The translations under genes were made by a program, and so were the position numbers. A DNA stretch of 64,000 nucleotides. Origin: Bradyrhizobium iriomotense. GTDB lineage: Bacteria; Pseudomonadota; Alphaproteobacteria; Rhizobiales; Xanthobacteraceae. Location of the stretch: assembly GCF_030160715.1 (NCBI RefSeq), contig NZ_BSOW01000035.1, positions 27,791-91,790 of the forward strand, read 5' to 3'. Numbering within the stretch: position 1 is the first letter of the stretch; every line of letters starts with the position of its first letter. Under the pieces are notes generated by a model. It was not told where the DNA came from. It saw only the letters and a list, made by a program, of their open reading frames with translations, and made no database searches. Below are positions 18,461 to 27,018 of this stretch, piece by piece.

Positions 18461-18794
18461 CAAGGGGTGGGAACGCAAACTTGACAGTAGAAAAATTTGT
18501 CGCGTTAACGGCCGGGCGGAAGCTCACGGTTGACGTCCTCGAAGGGTAGTACTTCAAGCGCATCGATAGTCGCGGGAATTTGAATAGGACGGTACCGTCA
18601 CCATAGTGTCACAAACGCTACATTGATCCGGAGTAGTAGCCGAGCTAAGATACTACTGCTATCTCATGTTAAGAAGCGGCGTCAGCTAGGTGTAGGCGCC
18701 GTTCTCTGAGAAGCTGGCGAATTCGTTCTGACGAACTGATTGTGTGTAACCGTTACGTGTAACAGCGCACTTTTGTGCCTCGAAGGAGGCCTAA
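18461..18794. other. Intergenic, upstream region of an AraC gene
   Basis: About 330 bases. The only notable structure is a cluster of GTAAC/GTTAC boxes just before the gene (listed separately). No copy of the 16-bp element found further right is visible here. Confidence 0.5.
18746..18763 (+). promoter_or_regulatory. Possible operator with alternating GTAAC boxes
   Basis: GTAAC, GTTAC and GTAAC follow each other within 18 bases (GTAACCGTTACGTGTAAC), giving two overlapping inverted repeats about 30 bases before the start of the AraC gene. A regulator site is plausible; which protein binds is unknown. Confidence 0.3.
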
Positions 18795-19802
18795 ATGCCC
18801 TGGAGTAGAGTTCTTACATTTACAGATCCGTTGCTATGCCAGGCGGCGATCCTATCTGCCGACGTCGAGATACTCCCAACGACGAAGGAAGATTTTGAGG
18901 TCGAGATCACGCAGGTCGGCGCCGACCGAGTCTGGCTGCAAGGTCTCCATGCATCCGCGCCGACAGTCTGCACCGTCGCCTGCAAACCCGAGCGGCAGTC
19001 GATCGGCTTTCTGACCGAATCCAATTCGTCACCCCTCCAGCACTGTGGCCTCGAGGTCTTGCCCGGCGACATCATCGTCAACAGGTCTGACGTCATCCAT
19101 CGCCGATCAGGCCATGATCTCGACTACGGCTCGATCTCTCTCCCAACCGACGAGCTGGATAACGCAGTCGAAGCGATCATCGGCTGCGAGTTCGTGGAAA
19201 AATCAGATCGGCGCATTGTTCATCCACATCCTCAGTTGATGGCGCGGCTGTTGAAGCTGCACAGAGCGATCGGACAGCTCGCCCACGACACTCCCGATAT
19301 ACTGCAAATGCCGGAGGTGCTTCGCGCACTGGAGAATGAGCTCATCCACGTCATGGTCCGATGTCTCGCCGACGGCGTCGGCGTAGAACCCACAACGGGT
19401 GACTGCCGCCACGATGCGATCCTCGCGCAGTTCGAGGAGTTTTTGGAGGCAAATCCCGACCGGCCGCTTTATCTCACCGAAATCTGCGCCGCCATCGGCG
19501 TCGCGGAGCGAACGCTTCGCGCCTCCTGCGAAGAGCATCTAGGCATGGGGCCGATCCGTTTTCTCACTCTGCGCCGCATGCACCTCGCGCATGGCTCGTT
19601 GCTGCGGGCGGATCCGTTGAAGTCAACCGTCACCCGCATTGTCACCGATCATGGTTTTTGGGAGCTTGGCCGTTTTTCGGTCGCCTATCGGGCGCTGTTC
19701 GGGGAATCGCCATCGGAGACATTGCGGCGCCCCGCGGATCGGATTGCAATTCACCTCAATCGGCCATCATCCCTTGTAGTCACCGAACCTGGATACGCGT
19801 GA
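18795..19802 (+). CDS. AraC-family transcriptional regulator
   Basis: The 335-residue product has an N-terminal half of about 200 residues, probably a ligand or dimer domain, and a C-terminal AraC double helix-turn-helix at about 205-315: PLYLTEICAAIGVAERTLRA is the first helix-turn-helix and VTRIVTDHGFWELGRFSVAY with FGESPSETLRR is the second plus the family signature. ATG at 18795 follows GAAGGAGGCCTAA. It is a paralogue of 21125-22072; the N-termini align (CQAAILSADVEI against YAAAFSDARVKL) and the C-termini share LGRF-x-V-x-YR and FGESPS. It is a candidate activator for the 16-bp elements downstream. Confidence 0.85.
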   Translation: MPWSRVLTFTDPLLCQAAILSADVEILPTTKEDFEVEITQVGADRVWLQGLHASAPTVCTVACKPERQSIGFLTESNSSPLQHCGLEVLPGDIIVNRSDVIHRRSGHDLDYGSISLPTDELDNAVEAIIGCEFVEKSDRRIVHPHPQLMARLLKLHRAIGQLAHDTPDILQMPEVLRALENELIHVMVRCLADGVGVEPTTGDCRHDAILAQFEEFLEANPDRPLYLTEICAAIGVAERTLRASCEEHLGMGPIRFLTLRRMHLAHGSLLRADPLKSTVTRIVTDHGFWELGRFSVAYRALFGESPSETLRRPADRIAIHLNRPSSLVVTEPGYA

Positions 19803-19847
19803 ACACCCGATTAGACAATCATCCGCACGTACACCGAAAGTTCCGGT

Positions 19848-19863
19848 GGCTGAAACTGCATGG
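19848..19863 (+). promoter_or_regulatory. Weak match to the 16-bp AraC-type element
   Basis: GGCTGAAACTGCATGG matches the consensus TGCCGAAATCGCATAG at 11 of 16 positions and lies 135 bases before the protease start, in the right orientation. It lacks a clear TGCC box, so it is listed only as possible. Confidence 0.25.
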
Positions 19864-19998
19864 CGCTGACTGTGACAAAAGCGCGACGCCGAGCGCGAAA
19901 ATTTGCGCGCTCCGGAAAAACCTCCGGATAAGTCGCCCAGTTCTGTTGTCATGGGCCCAATTTGGTTCTCCCCTGCGACCGAGGCAGGGGGCTCAGCA

Positions 19999-20742
19999 AT
20001 GCATCGGCGCATTGGTCGTTGGCTGTTTATTCTTGTCGTTCTGCTTGCAGACACACAAGTTATCGAAGCAGCGTGCGTCGATCCCACCCAGCTCGCGCAC
20101 CTGACCGTCAGCATCACGCGGTATTTCGATGACGCGGAGCGCGATGCGCATCGCGGCCTCATCGGTGTGCGGGGAACCGGTTGGTTCCTCTCGCCAACAA
20201 TGATCGTCACGGCCGAGCACGTCACTGCGGGTATGATGCTTTCGGCCCGGGACTGGAAGCCGCTCGAGATTGTTGACGGAGATAGCAGCCAGCTCATCGC
20301 CGCGCGAATCCAGCGCCTGGCCGGAACCCAGGCGGAAAAGCTGGCCGTCATCGAACTCCAGCGCGCCGTTTCCGCCGCGCGAAGCGTTACGATCCGGAGG
20401 GAGCCGCTTGCGCCGGAAGAGCAGGTCATGGCGCTCGCCTATCCGGCTGGCCGCCCCCAGCTCGTGAGCGGACGGTTTGTTCGGTTCGGAGATGACGGAA
20501 AGCTCGCCGGCATGGCGCTTCTGGAGCTGTACGAAGGCGATAACCGCCTTGTCATCGATCACGGCGCCTCGGGAGCACCCGTGGTCGATTGCAACGGCCG
20601 GGTCGCCGCGGTCGTCAGCAACGTATTCACCCAGAGCATCCACTGGGCACAGCGCGAGATACGGATCTCGACCGCATGGGGGACGCCCAACGTCGTGTCG
20701 GTCCCCGTCCAGGCGCTGGATGAGTTTTCCCAAGCCGACTGA
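19999..20742 (+). CDS. Exported trypsin-like serine protease
   Basis: The 247-residue product begins with a signal peptide (MHRRIGRWLFILVVLLADTQ) and then a chymotrypsin-fold peptidase: GTGWFLSPTMIVTAEHVTAG supplies the catalytic His, and VIDHGASGAPVVDCNGRV the Ser in Gly-Ala-Ser-Gly. The region where the catalytic Asp is expected reads KLAVIELQRAV, with Glu in place of the usual Asp, so activity is uncertain. ATG at 19999 follows GAGGCAGGGGGCTC. It lies between two AraC genes on the same strand and probably acts in the periplasm. No PDZ domain is present. Confidence 0.75.
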   Translation: MHRRIGRWLFILVVLLADTQVIEAACVDPTQLAHLTVSITRYFDDAERDAHRGLIGVRGTGWFLSPTMIVTAEHVTAGMMLSARDWKPLEIVDGDSSQLIAARIQRLAGTQAEKLAVIELQRAVSAARSVTIRREPLAPEEQVMALAYPAGRPQLVSGRFVRFGDDGKLAGMALLELYEGDNRLVIDHGASGAPVVDCNGRVAAVVSNVFTQSIHWAQREIRISTAWGTPNVVSVPVQALDEFSQAD

Positions 20743-20857
20743 GGCCCGAGGCTTTGCAGCAGACACTTCTGGTCCTTTGGCATCACCGACTTCGTAATTG
20801 CCCGGTTGAGATGGTTGCCCGATTGTCGACCGTTCGGTCCAGCGATCTCGTGATCCT

Positions 20858-20873
20858 TGCCGAAAAGGCATAG
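20858..20873 (+). promoter_or_regulatory. 16-bp AraC-type element, copy 1
   Basis: TGCCGAAAAGGCATAG. It is the farthest of three copies before the AraC gene at 21125, 108 bases upstream of copy 2. Confidence 0.55.
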
Positions 20874-20965
20874 CGGACTCTGTCCTGTCGATCGCTGTCA
20901 GCTTCGCTACCGGCACAACGAGGGCGATCTTTCAATTGATCGCTCCTGATCGAAATCGTCCCTCC

Positions 20966-20981
20966 TGCCGGAATCGCATAG
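20966..20981 (+). promoter_or_regulatory. 16-bp AraC-type element, copy 2
   Basis: TGCCGGAATCGCATAG, 45 bases before copy 3, about four helical turns, a spacing that would let two proteins lie on the same face. Confidence 0.6.
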
Positions 20982-21010
20982 TCGCCGGACCTCGCAATTC
21001 ACCTTCGAAG

Positions 21011-21026
21011 TTCCGAAACCGCATAG
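21011..21026 (+). promoter_or_regulatory. 16-bp AraC-type element, copy 3
   Basis: TTCCGAAACCGCATAG, ending 98 bases before ATG 21125. TTATTT at 21041 could serve as a -10 box, placing the element over the -35 position. Confidence 0.6.
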
Positions 21027-21124
21027 CCGGAAGTGCCAAGTTATTTGATGCTGTCGAAACTCGGTGAGGCGTAGAACCTTCAACAGGTCGCGAGAACCGT
21101 CCGCCGATCCGACGGAACGGGCCA

Positions 21125-22072
21125 ATGGCAGAAGCCGGTACCCTCACATTTAGCGATCCTGATGCCTACGCCGCGGCATTCAGCGATGCGCGCGTCAAAC
21201 TCACGATAACGGGTGCCGGAGATTTCAAGGCTCGGCTGACACGGCTGAAATTGGAGCATCTGGAAATTCATCAGTATTGCGAAAGCCTTCCCCGCATTGC
21301 CTATATTTCGCTACTCCCCGAACGGATTTTCCTTTCCTTTCCAGCCGGCACTGCATCTCTTACATGCGGCGGATTTGCTTTGCGAAATCGCGACATGGTT
21401 TTTCACAGCCGCGGCGAGTGCATGCATCAACATTCCGAAGGTGAGTGTCAGTGGGGTTTGATATCGTTGGCGCCTGGACAACTCGGCTGCACCAGCAAGG
21501 CATTGACCGGGCAACCGATCGCGCCACCGCCGGCGAGCAGGATACTCCGTCCTTCGCGCACGGAAGCATCAAGATTCCAGGATCTGTTCAGACAAGCCTG
21601 CCATCTCGCGGAAGCCCGGAAGAAATTGATCGAGAGCCCCGAGGTCGCAAGAGCGCTGGAGCAGGAAATGCTCTACGCCATCATCCATTGCCTAACCGCC
21701 AAGGAGGCTGACGACCATCCCAGGGCGAGGCACCATCACGCCGCCATCATGGCTCGCTTCGAAGAGACGTTGAGCAAGCGCATTGATCAGAAACTCAACA
21801 TGCCCAAGCTTTGTGCGGAGGTGGGCGTGGCAGAGCGAACGTTGCGAATGTGTTGCGCCAAGTTTCTTCGCGTGAGCCCCGCGCGATATCTCTTGTTGCA
21901 ACGCTTGAACAAGGCTCGCGCTGCGCTGCGGCGTGCCGATCCTGCAAAGGCGAGCGTCGCGGAGGTTGCTCGAAATCATCAGTTCCTAGAGCTTGGGCGG
22001 TTTGCAGTGACGTATCGCACCACCTTCGGTGAATCCCCCTCCGTCACACTGCAACGTGCTCCGCACACATAA
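21125..22072 (+). CDS. AraC-family transcriptional regulator
   Basis: The 315-residue product has an N-terminal sensor half (residues 1 to about 200) and a C-terminal AraC DNA-binding domain: KLNMPKLCAEVGVAERTLRM forms the first helix-turn-helix, VAEVARNHQFLELGRFAVTY and TTFGESPSVTLQR the second and the signature. It is a distant paralogue of 18795-19802. Three copies of the 16-bp element lie in its upstream gap, which suggests that it regulates itself. It is the best candidate for the protein that binds all nine copies between 20.8 and 33.8 kb. The N-terminal domain resembles that of the AraC pseudogene at 33969 (Gly-Asp-Phe and a Leu-Thr core), so this locus carries a regulator family. Confidence 0.85.
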   Translation: MAEAGTLTFSDPDAYAAAFSDARVKLTITGAGDFKARLTRLKLEHLEIHQYCESLPRIAYISLLPERIFLSFPAGTASLTCGGFALRNRDMVFHSRGECMHQHSEGECQWGLISLAPGQLGCTSKALTGQPIAPPPASRILRPSRTEASRFQDLFRQACHLAEARKKLIESPEVARALEQEMLYAIIHCLTAKEADDHPRARHHHAAIMARFEETLSKRIDQKLNMPKLCAEVGVAERTLRMCCAKFLRVSPARYLLLQRLNKARAALRRADPAKASVAEVARNHQFLELGRFAVTYRTTFGESPSVTLQRAPHT

Positions 22073-22080
22073 ACGCGACT

Positions 22081-22096
22081 TGCCGAAGCCGCATAG
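22081..22096 (+). promoter_or_regulatory. 16-bp AraC-type element, copy 4
   Basis: TGCCGAAGCCGCATAG, 229 bases before the start of the Gly-rich secreted protein gene and just after the AraC stop. Confidence 0.55.
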
Positions 22097-22324
22097 CGCG
22101 AGAGGCCCTTTGCTGGTTGGACTCCGCACCAATCCGCACCCGGAAAACTCACAACGCGGTGTGGACTGATGCAGAGATTTGAAACGCCGTTCTTCTTATC
22201 GGCGTTGGTGTCAGAAGGTGGCGGAAGGTCGGAGTGATTGGCCAAGTTGCAACGGACGCCGAACACCTACTCCGATGCACAGGCCGGCTCCCATCATGCG
22301 ACTGTCAGGAAAGGAGAATGTCCA

Positions 22325-22702
22325 ATGTTGTGTAAGACGCTGATTGGCTTTGCAGCCGCCGTCCTTGTGGGCGCAGCCTTTGTCCCTGACGACGTGCTCG
22401 CTCGCGGCTTCCGTGGTGGAGGGTTTCACGGCGGCGGGTTTCACGCTGCAGGTTTCCGAGGGCACGCTGTAGGCGTTGGAGGGCGCGGCGTGGCCTATCG
22501 TGGCGGGGCTTACCGTGGGGCGGCTTACCGTGGGGCCGCTTGGCGCGGAGGGTACTATCCCTATCGTGGAGCGGCGGTTGGCGCAGCAGCAGTTGGCGCA
22601 GCAGCGGCAGGTGCGGCGGCCGGTTACTACGGCGCCTACGGCTACAACAACGGCTGTTATCGTAACGCCTACGGCGCTTGGGTCTGCTCAAATCAGTATT
22701 GA
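22325..22702 (+). CDS. Small exported Gly/Ala/Tyr-rich protein
   Basis: The 125-residue product starts with a signal peptide (MLCKTLIGFAAAVLVGAAFV, cleaved near VLARG) and continues with short repeats: RGGGFHGGGFHAAGF, then three units of the form AYRG, then an alanine-rich stretch and a YYGAYGYNNGCYRNAYGAW tail with two cysteines. Similar tails with NNGCYRN and VCSNQY occur in small secreted rhizobial proteins of unknown role. ATG at 22325 lies behind AGGAGAATGTCCA. It has a 16-bp element upstream at 22081. It probably sits in the periplasm or envelope. Confidence 0.75.
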   Translation: MLCKTLIGFAAAVLVGAAFVPDDVLARGFRGGGFHGGGFHAAGFRGHAVGVGGRGVAYRGGAYRGAAYRGAAWRGGYYPYRGAAVGAAAVGAAAAGAAAGYYGAYGYNNGCYRNAYGAWVCSNQY

Positions 22703-22868
22703 CTCGGTCACGCAGCGCTTCGGACGGCGGCACGCCATCGCGATTTTACCGCCGCCCATTTCAATGCTCGGATTTGGACCTGGCAGGTGATTCAACCAAA
22801 TCCCATTCGCGCTCTGGAAGGATTGTGCTTCCGCGATCCGCTCGCCACCTGCGCTGCCGACCCAACAA

Positions 22869-23290
22869 TCACCACTCCGGCGGCCGAACCGTCGGTCCAA
22901 TATCTCCGGGCGAGGGAAGACCCGGAGCCGGCGGTTGCGGCCGGCCGGCCGACGGCAGCAACTCTCCCCAGTTGGTCCGCGCCCGCATTTGGTCGCGCGT
23001 CGCAGCGGTCACGAAGTAACCGTCTTCGCGTATCTGTTGCTTTCGGCCTGAAACCGATTCTGCTCGGCAGTCAGCACGGTCGTGAAATCCGCAGCCCTTG
23101 CTCATATTGCTCCGTCCCAATTCTCAAGGCGCCGCGCGCAGCTTCGGCACTCCTGCGCAGGTATCCGACCTGGAGGCTCGACTGCTGGAAGGTGGAAATA
23201 CCGTCGTCCACCTGCTGCTGCGCGCGAGCGAAATCCACTCGCTTGGACATTCTTGAAGGCTCGAAAGATATTCGTGGAAGGCTCCGTTCC
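22869..23290 (-). pseudogene. Relic of a TolC-type outer-membrane efflux protein
   Basis: Three frames together give a TolC C-terminus. One reads VDFARAQQQVDDGISTFQQS with SLQVGYLRRSAEAARGALRI; the next frame has DFTTVLTAEQNRFQAESN; a third gives GYFVTAATRDQMRARTNWGE and the proline-rich end PAPGLPSPGDIGPTVRPPEW before the stop at 22869. These are the hinge helix, the equatorial part and the tail of this family as found in Bradyrhizobium. At least two frameshifts and a deletion break it, and the rest of the gene is absent. It is not functional. Confidence 0.65.
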
Positions 23291-23719
23291 TGATCACGTC
23301 CGGAGTTCGAGCTCTAAAACAGGACCGCGTCTTTGGCGCACCCTTGTCAATTCGGCGAGAACCTCGAATATTGATCGGTTGTGGCGAGCCTAGGCTTTGG
23401 AGCCATTGGTGATGCCGGCAATAAAGATATGAGAAGCGCTGGTCTTATCCGCGTCGGTCCCAGAAACGGCGGCGGGTCCCTTGCTTGATCCTGAGCCGTG
23501 CATTTCATCCCGCGGCGACGCTATCCGCAAATATTGCAACGTGCCGAAATCGCATAGCCCATCCAGGGCGCCTCGACCAATCTCCTCGTCCGCGAGGCGT
23601 CCGACCGGTTGCCCGAAACGTGATCCTGCATGGGTCGGCAAGGGGAAAGACGGTCGGTGGGTGGAACTGGGCGAAGGCTGCGGCCCGGGTTTCGGCAGCC
23701 GACATCGAGGGAAACGACC
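23291..23719. other. Regulatory gap before the sulfatase
   Basis: About 430 bases without a gene. It holds one 16-bp element at 23542. A 33-base stretch at about 23442 resembles one at 22194 (both contain CTTAT, GCGT, GGT and CAGAA in the same order), perhaps another shared control or a decayed coding repeat. Confidence 0.4.
23542..23557 (+). promoter_or_regulatory. 16-bp AraC-type element, copy 5
   Basis: TGCCGAAATCGCATAG, identical to the consensus, 163 bases before the sulfatase start. Confidence 0.65.
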
Positions 23720-25408
23720 ATGAGCTGGTTCAGAACGATCTGGGGCGCACTTGTCGTGCTATGTACCGCCACGACAATGACGAGCATTCCTGCCTCCGCC
23801 CAGCAGGGACAGAAACCCAACATCCTTGTGATCATGGGTGACGACGTTGGCTGGTTCAACGTCGGCGCTTACCACCGCGGAATGATGTCCGGCAAGACGC
23901 CAAACCTCGACAAGCTGGCGTCCGAAGGCATGATGTTCACCGACTATTACGCTGAAGCAAGCTGCACGGCGGGGCGCGCCAACTTCATCACCGGCGAGTT
24001 GCCGATCCGTACCGGGTTGACAACTGTCGGTCAGGCTGGTGCCGATGTCGGCATACCCGACCAGGCCGTGACACTCGCCACTGTGCTCAAATCGCTCGGT
24101 TACGCAACGGGACAGTTCGGCAAGAACCACCTCGGCGATCTCAACAAATATCTGCCGACGGTGCACGGCTTCGACGAATTCTTCGGCTACTTATACCACC
24201 TGGACGCGATGTCTGATCCGTACTGGTACTCGTTCCCGATCAACCAGGACTACTACAACAAGTACGGCCCGCGCAGCCTGGTCCACAGCTATGCGACAGA
24301 CAAGGACGACTCCACCGATATGCCGCGCTGGGGCAAGATTGGCAAGCAACGGATCGTCGACGAGGGCCCGTTGCCACCGTTTCCCGACATGCTGAATGTG
24401 CCAAACATGCATGATCTGCCGTTCCTGAAGGCGAAATACGATATGACCACCTTCGATGAGGTCTTGGTCAAAGCGTCCAGCGACTTCATGGATAAGGCCA
24501 AGCGCGACGGAAAACCCTTCTTCGTCTGGCACAACACGACGCGCATGCACGTCTGGACGTTCCTGTCGAAGAAGTACAGCGGCATGCAAAACAACGAGAC
24601 GAACTACGGTCTCGAGGAAGCCGGCATGGCGCAGCTGGACGACAGCGTCGGCGCCCTGCTCAAACATATCGACGACATGGGTGAAACCAACAACACGATT
24701 GTCATCTTCACAACGGACAACGGCGCCGAGGTGTTCACTTGGCCGGATGGCGGCATGACTCCGTTCAAGGCCACCAAAGGGACCAGCTATGAAGGCGGGT
24801 TCCGCGTGCCTGCCATTATTCGCTGGCCTGGCCGCATCAAGCCGGGCTCCGTCGAGAACGGAATCTTTTCAGGGCTCGACTGGTTCCCCACACTGACCGC
24901 TGCTGCCGGAAACCCGAACATTACCGACCAGCTTCTCAAGGGCGTGTCGCTGGAAGGTCGTACGTACAAGAACCACCTCGACGGTTACAACCAGATGGAT
25001 CTTCTGACCGGCAAGGGACCCTCAGCTCGCCATGAGATCTTCTATTTCGCCGGCCCGCATCTGGGTGCCCTTCGCCACGATGACTTCAAGTTCCAGTTCT
25101 TCCAGCAGCCCTACGGGTGGCCGGGCGAAAAGGACACGACCGATATGCCCACCATGGTCAACATCCGCCAGGACCCGTTTGAGCGGACACCGTCAATCCG
25201 CGGTCAGAGCCTCAACGATATGGGCGGAGGTTACATGAATGACTTCATGGCCCGCGAATTCTGGCGGTTCGTGCTTACTCAGCAGGACGTCGCCGCATTG
25301 GCGCAAACGGCCGTCGAGTTTCCGCCAATGCAAGCGCCGGCGAGCTTCAACCTTGAAGCCGTAAAAAGGGAAATTGAGCAAGCCATCAGGGCACATCACG
25401 GACAGTAG
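23720..25408 (+). CDS. Exported type I (formylglycine-dependent) sulfatase
   Basis: The 562-residue product has a signal peptide (MSWFRTIWGALVVLCTATTM, cleaved near ASAQ), then the sulfatase N-terminal block PNILVIMGDDVGWFNVG with the metal-binding Asp pair. The active-site motif is SCTAGRANFITG, with Cys at about residue 82 as the residue turned into formylglycine (C-x-A-x-R type). FTTDNGAEVFTWPDGGMTPF supplies the later Asp-Asn metal ligands. It should hydrolyse sulfate esters in the periplasm; the substrate is unknown. No formylglycine-generating enzyme gene is in the window, so maturation must come from elsewhere. ATG 23720 was preferred to an earlier frame start because the signal then begins at residue 1. 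A perfect 16-bp element lies upstream. Confidence 0.9.
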   Translation: MSWFRTIWGALVVLCTATTMTSIPASAQQGQKPNILVIMGDDVGWFNVGAYHRGMMSGKTPNLDKLASEGMMFTDYYAEASCTAGRANFITGELPIRTGLTTVGQAGADVGIPDQAVTLATVLKSLGYATGQFGKNHLGDLNKYLPTVHGFDEFFGYLYHLDAMSDPYWYSFPINQDYYNKYGPRSLVHSYATDKDDSTDMPRWGKIGKQRIVDEGPLPPFPDMLNVPNMHDLPFLKAKYDMTTFDEVLVKASSDFMDKAKRDGKPFFVWHNTTRMHVWTFLSKKYSGMQNNETNYGLEEAGMAQLDDSVGALLKHIDDMGETNNTIVIFTTDNGAEVFTWPDGGMTPFKATKGTSYEGGFRVPAIIRWPGRIKPGSVENGIFSGLDWFPTLTAAAGNPNITDQLLKGVSLEGRTYKNHLDGYNQMDLLTGKGPSARHEIFYFAGPHLGALRHDDFKFQFFQQPYGWPGEKDTTDMPTMVNIRQDPFERTPSIRGQSLNDMGGGYMNDFMAREFWRFVLTQQDVAALAQTAVEFPPMQAPASFNLEAVKREIEQAIRAHHGQ

Positions 25409-25487
25409 TCGGCCCTCTTTCAACAAGCGGGCGTTCTCCAGAGAGCGCCCGCAACTCACGGGACGCTTTCCGGCTCAGACTCGGAAA

Positions 25488-25503
25488 TTCCAATTCTGCA
25501 TAG
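25488..25503 (+). promoter_or_regulatory. 16-bp AraC-type element, copy 6
   Basis: TTCCAATTCTGCATAG, about 155 bases before the small protein gene at 25659. TAGCAT about 20 bases downstream could be a -10 box. Confidence 0.5.
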
Positions 25504-25658
25504 TCGACCCTGGGAACAGGACCTAGCATGGCTCGATCCGTCGAGAGGCCAGGCAGTCCGACGAGGAGTATCGCCAACCAGAGAACTGGCCGGAGTTGCG
25601 AGCGAGCTCGCGCTGGAAGCTTCCGGTCCGTGATTCAGTGTAGCTGGAAGGAGTCCCC

Positions 25659-26036
25659 ATGAACGTCGCGCTTTTATCAATCGCACTTGCCAGTCAACTT
25701 GGAAATCCATTGGTGATACCCGTCGGAGATGTGGTACCTGTTATCAACATAGAAAAGACCTGCAAAGAAACGGCGGCCACGGACAAGGCCGTGAACCTCG
25801 CTCTTCCTCAATCGGTCGAGAATTGCATGCGCGACGAGAATGCCGCGCAACAGCAGCTTGCCGCTATCTGGTCAAATTATGCCGCGTCTATTCGTGACCG
25901 CTGCGCGGCCGAAGCGACGATTGCCGGAATGGGCAGCTATGTTGATCTGTTGACCTGCATGCAGATGACAGATCCGGCGACGTTGTCACCAGCGCCGGCC
26001 TTGAGGGGCGCGAGCAGGAATCGAAACAAGAACTAA
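25659..26036 (+). CDS. Small hypothetical protein with paired cysteines
   Basis: The 125-residue product starts at ATG 25659 behind GAAGGAGTCCCC. Its N-terminus is hydrophobic (MNVALLSIALASQLGNPLVI) and may export it. Four cysteines follow (KTCKETA, ENCMRDE, DRCAAEA, LTCMQM), with spacing that would suit two disulfides or a helical hairpin. The tail is basic. I do not recognise the family, though the middle resembles small exported rhizobial proteins with Cys-Met-x-Asp-Glu. It lies downstream of the sulfatase with its own 16-bp element, so it may belong to the same regulon. Confidence 0.65.
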   Translation: MNVALLSIALASQLGNPLVIPVGDVVPVINIEKTCKETAATDKAVNLALPQSVENCMRDENAAQQQLAAIWSNYAASIRDRCAAEATIAGMGSYVDLLTCMQMTDPATLSPAPALRGASRNRNKN

Positions 26037-26115
26037 GGTTAAGCTCCGCGCAGCATCGGCGCCCGGAGAGAGCCGCCGGCTATATTCGTTGATCAAGATC
26101 GCCCCACGCTGGCTT

Positions 26116-26451
26116 CTACCTGCGTCGGCGCGGCGGCAGCAAGTCTCGCTGCCAGATCGTCCCGTTGTCGAACTGAATCAGCATGCCATCCGGTGAATAA
26201 ACCGCGCTCTCGTTAAATGCATCAATCCAAATCCGGTTTGCCGGCGAGAACCAATCCGGCCATGCCCGTGAAGGCACGCCTGCTTCGGTCAAAAGATTGA
26301 GTTCAGGCCCGTTCTGCGTGACATGGGCAGGCAGACTTCCCCGACACATTTGGGTACACTTATACATGCCGGTCAGGTTCATCGATTGGGCGGATGCACC
26401 TGTGGCCGCAAGCGCGGCCAGCATACCGATAGCCAGCGATAGGCGTCCCAT
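26116..26451 (-). CDS. Small exported hypothetical protein
   Basis: The 111-residue product starts at ATG 26451 behind GGGAGATCCTT and begins with a signal peptide (MGRLSLAIGMLAALAATGAS, cleaved near ASAQ). The mature part has one close cysteine pair (YKCTQMCRGS) and a beta-rich middle (NRIWIDAFNESAVYSPDGML) ending in an arginine run. I recall similar short proteins with L-T-G-x-Y-x-C and I-x-F-x-N-G-T-x-W in rhizobia, without known role. The neighbouring gene upstream on the same strand is also a small exported protein. Confidence 0.65.
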   Translation of the reverse strand: MGRLSLAIGMLAALAATGASAQSMNLTGMYKCTQMCRGSLPAHVTQNGPELNLLTEAGVPSRAWPDWFSPANRIWIDAFNESAVYSPDGMLIQFDNGTIWQRDLLPPRRRR

Positions 26452-26539
26452 AAGGATCTCCCTTCGTTCGAATAGAAAGCCGGCCCCGACCAGTCTCCGC
26501 ATTCAACGCGCGGCCAAATGCGGTAAATCGCAAGGCTCT

Positions 26540-26797
26540 TTAGAACTGGGCCGGTTGAGCGGGTGGACCAGGCCAATCTGATCTCAGGTTGTTCGGGTTG
26601 TTGCGATCGAACAAGTCTTGCGTGCAGGTAAACGCAACCCTGCAGCCATCCACGACCGGCGTGATTGGCCTAACACCATGAGTGGCCACAACTTTTGTAC
26701 GAGCGGTCTTCGCGAAAGCAGTCGACGGCGCTGCTAAACTGCTCGCCATCGTCACCGTGGCAAGTAGGCCGAGACAGAAGGTCCTGGTCATGCTCAT
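26540..26797 (-). CDS. Small exported hypothetical protein
   Basis: The 85-residue product has a signal peptide (MSMTRTFCLGLLATVTMASS, cleaved near AFAK) and a short mature part with one cysteine pair (GCRVAFTCTQDLF) and a Pro/Asn-rich end. ATG 26797 follows GTGGAGTGAACA. Its upstream region, shared with the divergent cytochrome gene, contains a minus-strand copy of the 16-bp element whose end is 57 bases from the start. It is not recognised. Confidence 0.6.
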   Translation of the reverse strand: MSMTRTFCLGLLATVTMASSLAAPSTAFAKTARTKVVATHGVRPITPVVDGCRVAFTCTQDLFDRNNPNNLRSDWPGPPAQPAQF

Positions 26798-26854
26798 TGT
26801 TCACTCCACTAAATTGGCAGAGCAGGCAACCTAACGCCGGCAGCACCTGACCCG

Positions 26855-26870
26855 CTATGCAGCTTCGGCG
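26855..26870 (-). promoter_or_regulatory. 16-bp AraC-type element, copy 9 (minus strand)
   Basis: On the minus strand it reads CGCCGAAGCTGCATAG, 57 bases before the small exported protein gene at 26797. Confidence 0.55.
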
Positions 26871-26958
26871 GGCGCGGGGCCACCGACCGGATGAAGCGGA
26901 ATCCGGGCTGGACCAGAACCGCGCGAAGCCGGCAATTGATGGTTGCTTGTTGCGCGTC

Positions 26959-26974
26959 TGCCGAATCTGCATAG
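26959..26974 (+). promoter_or_regulatory. 16-bp AraC-type element, copy 7
   Basis: TGCCGAATCTGCATAG, 44 bases before the cytochrome start at 27019. TTAGAC at 26992 is a possible -10 box, 17 bases after the element, which would place the element over the -35 box. Confidence 0.6.
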
Positions 26975-27018
26975 CCCGGGGACGATCCCTGTTAGACTTT
27001 AACGTCGGCGAGGTACCC

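Larger units (their letters stand above)
20743..21124. other. Regulatory gap with three 16-bp elements
   Basis: About 380 bases between the protease and the second AraC gene, holding three same-strand copies of the TGCCGAAATCGCATAG-type element at 20858, 20966 and 21011. Confidence 0.6.
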
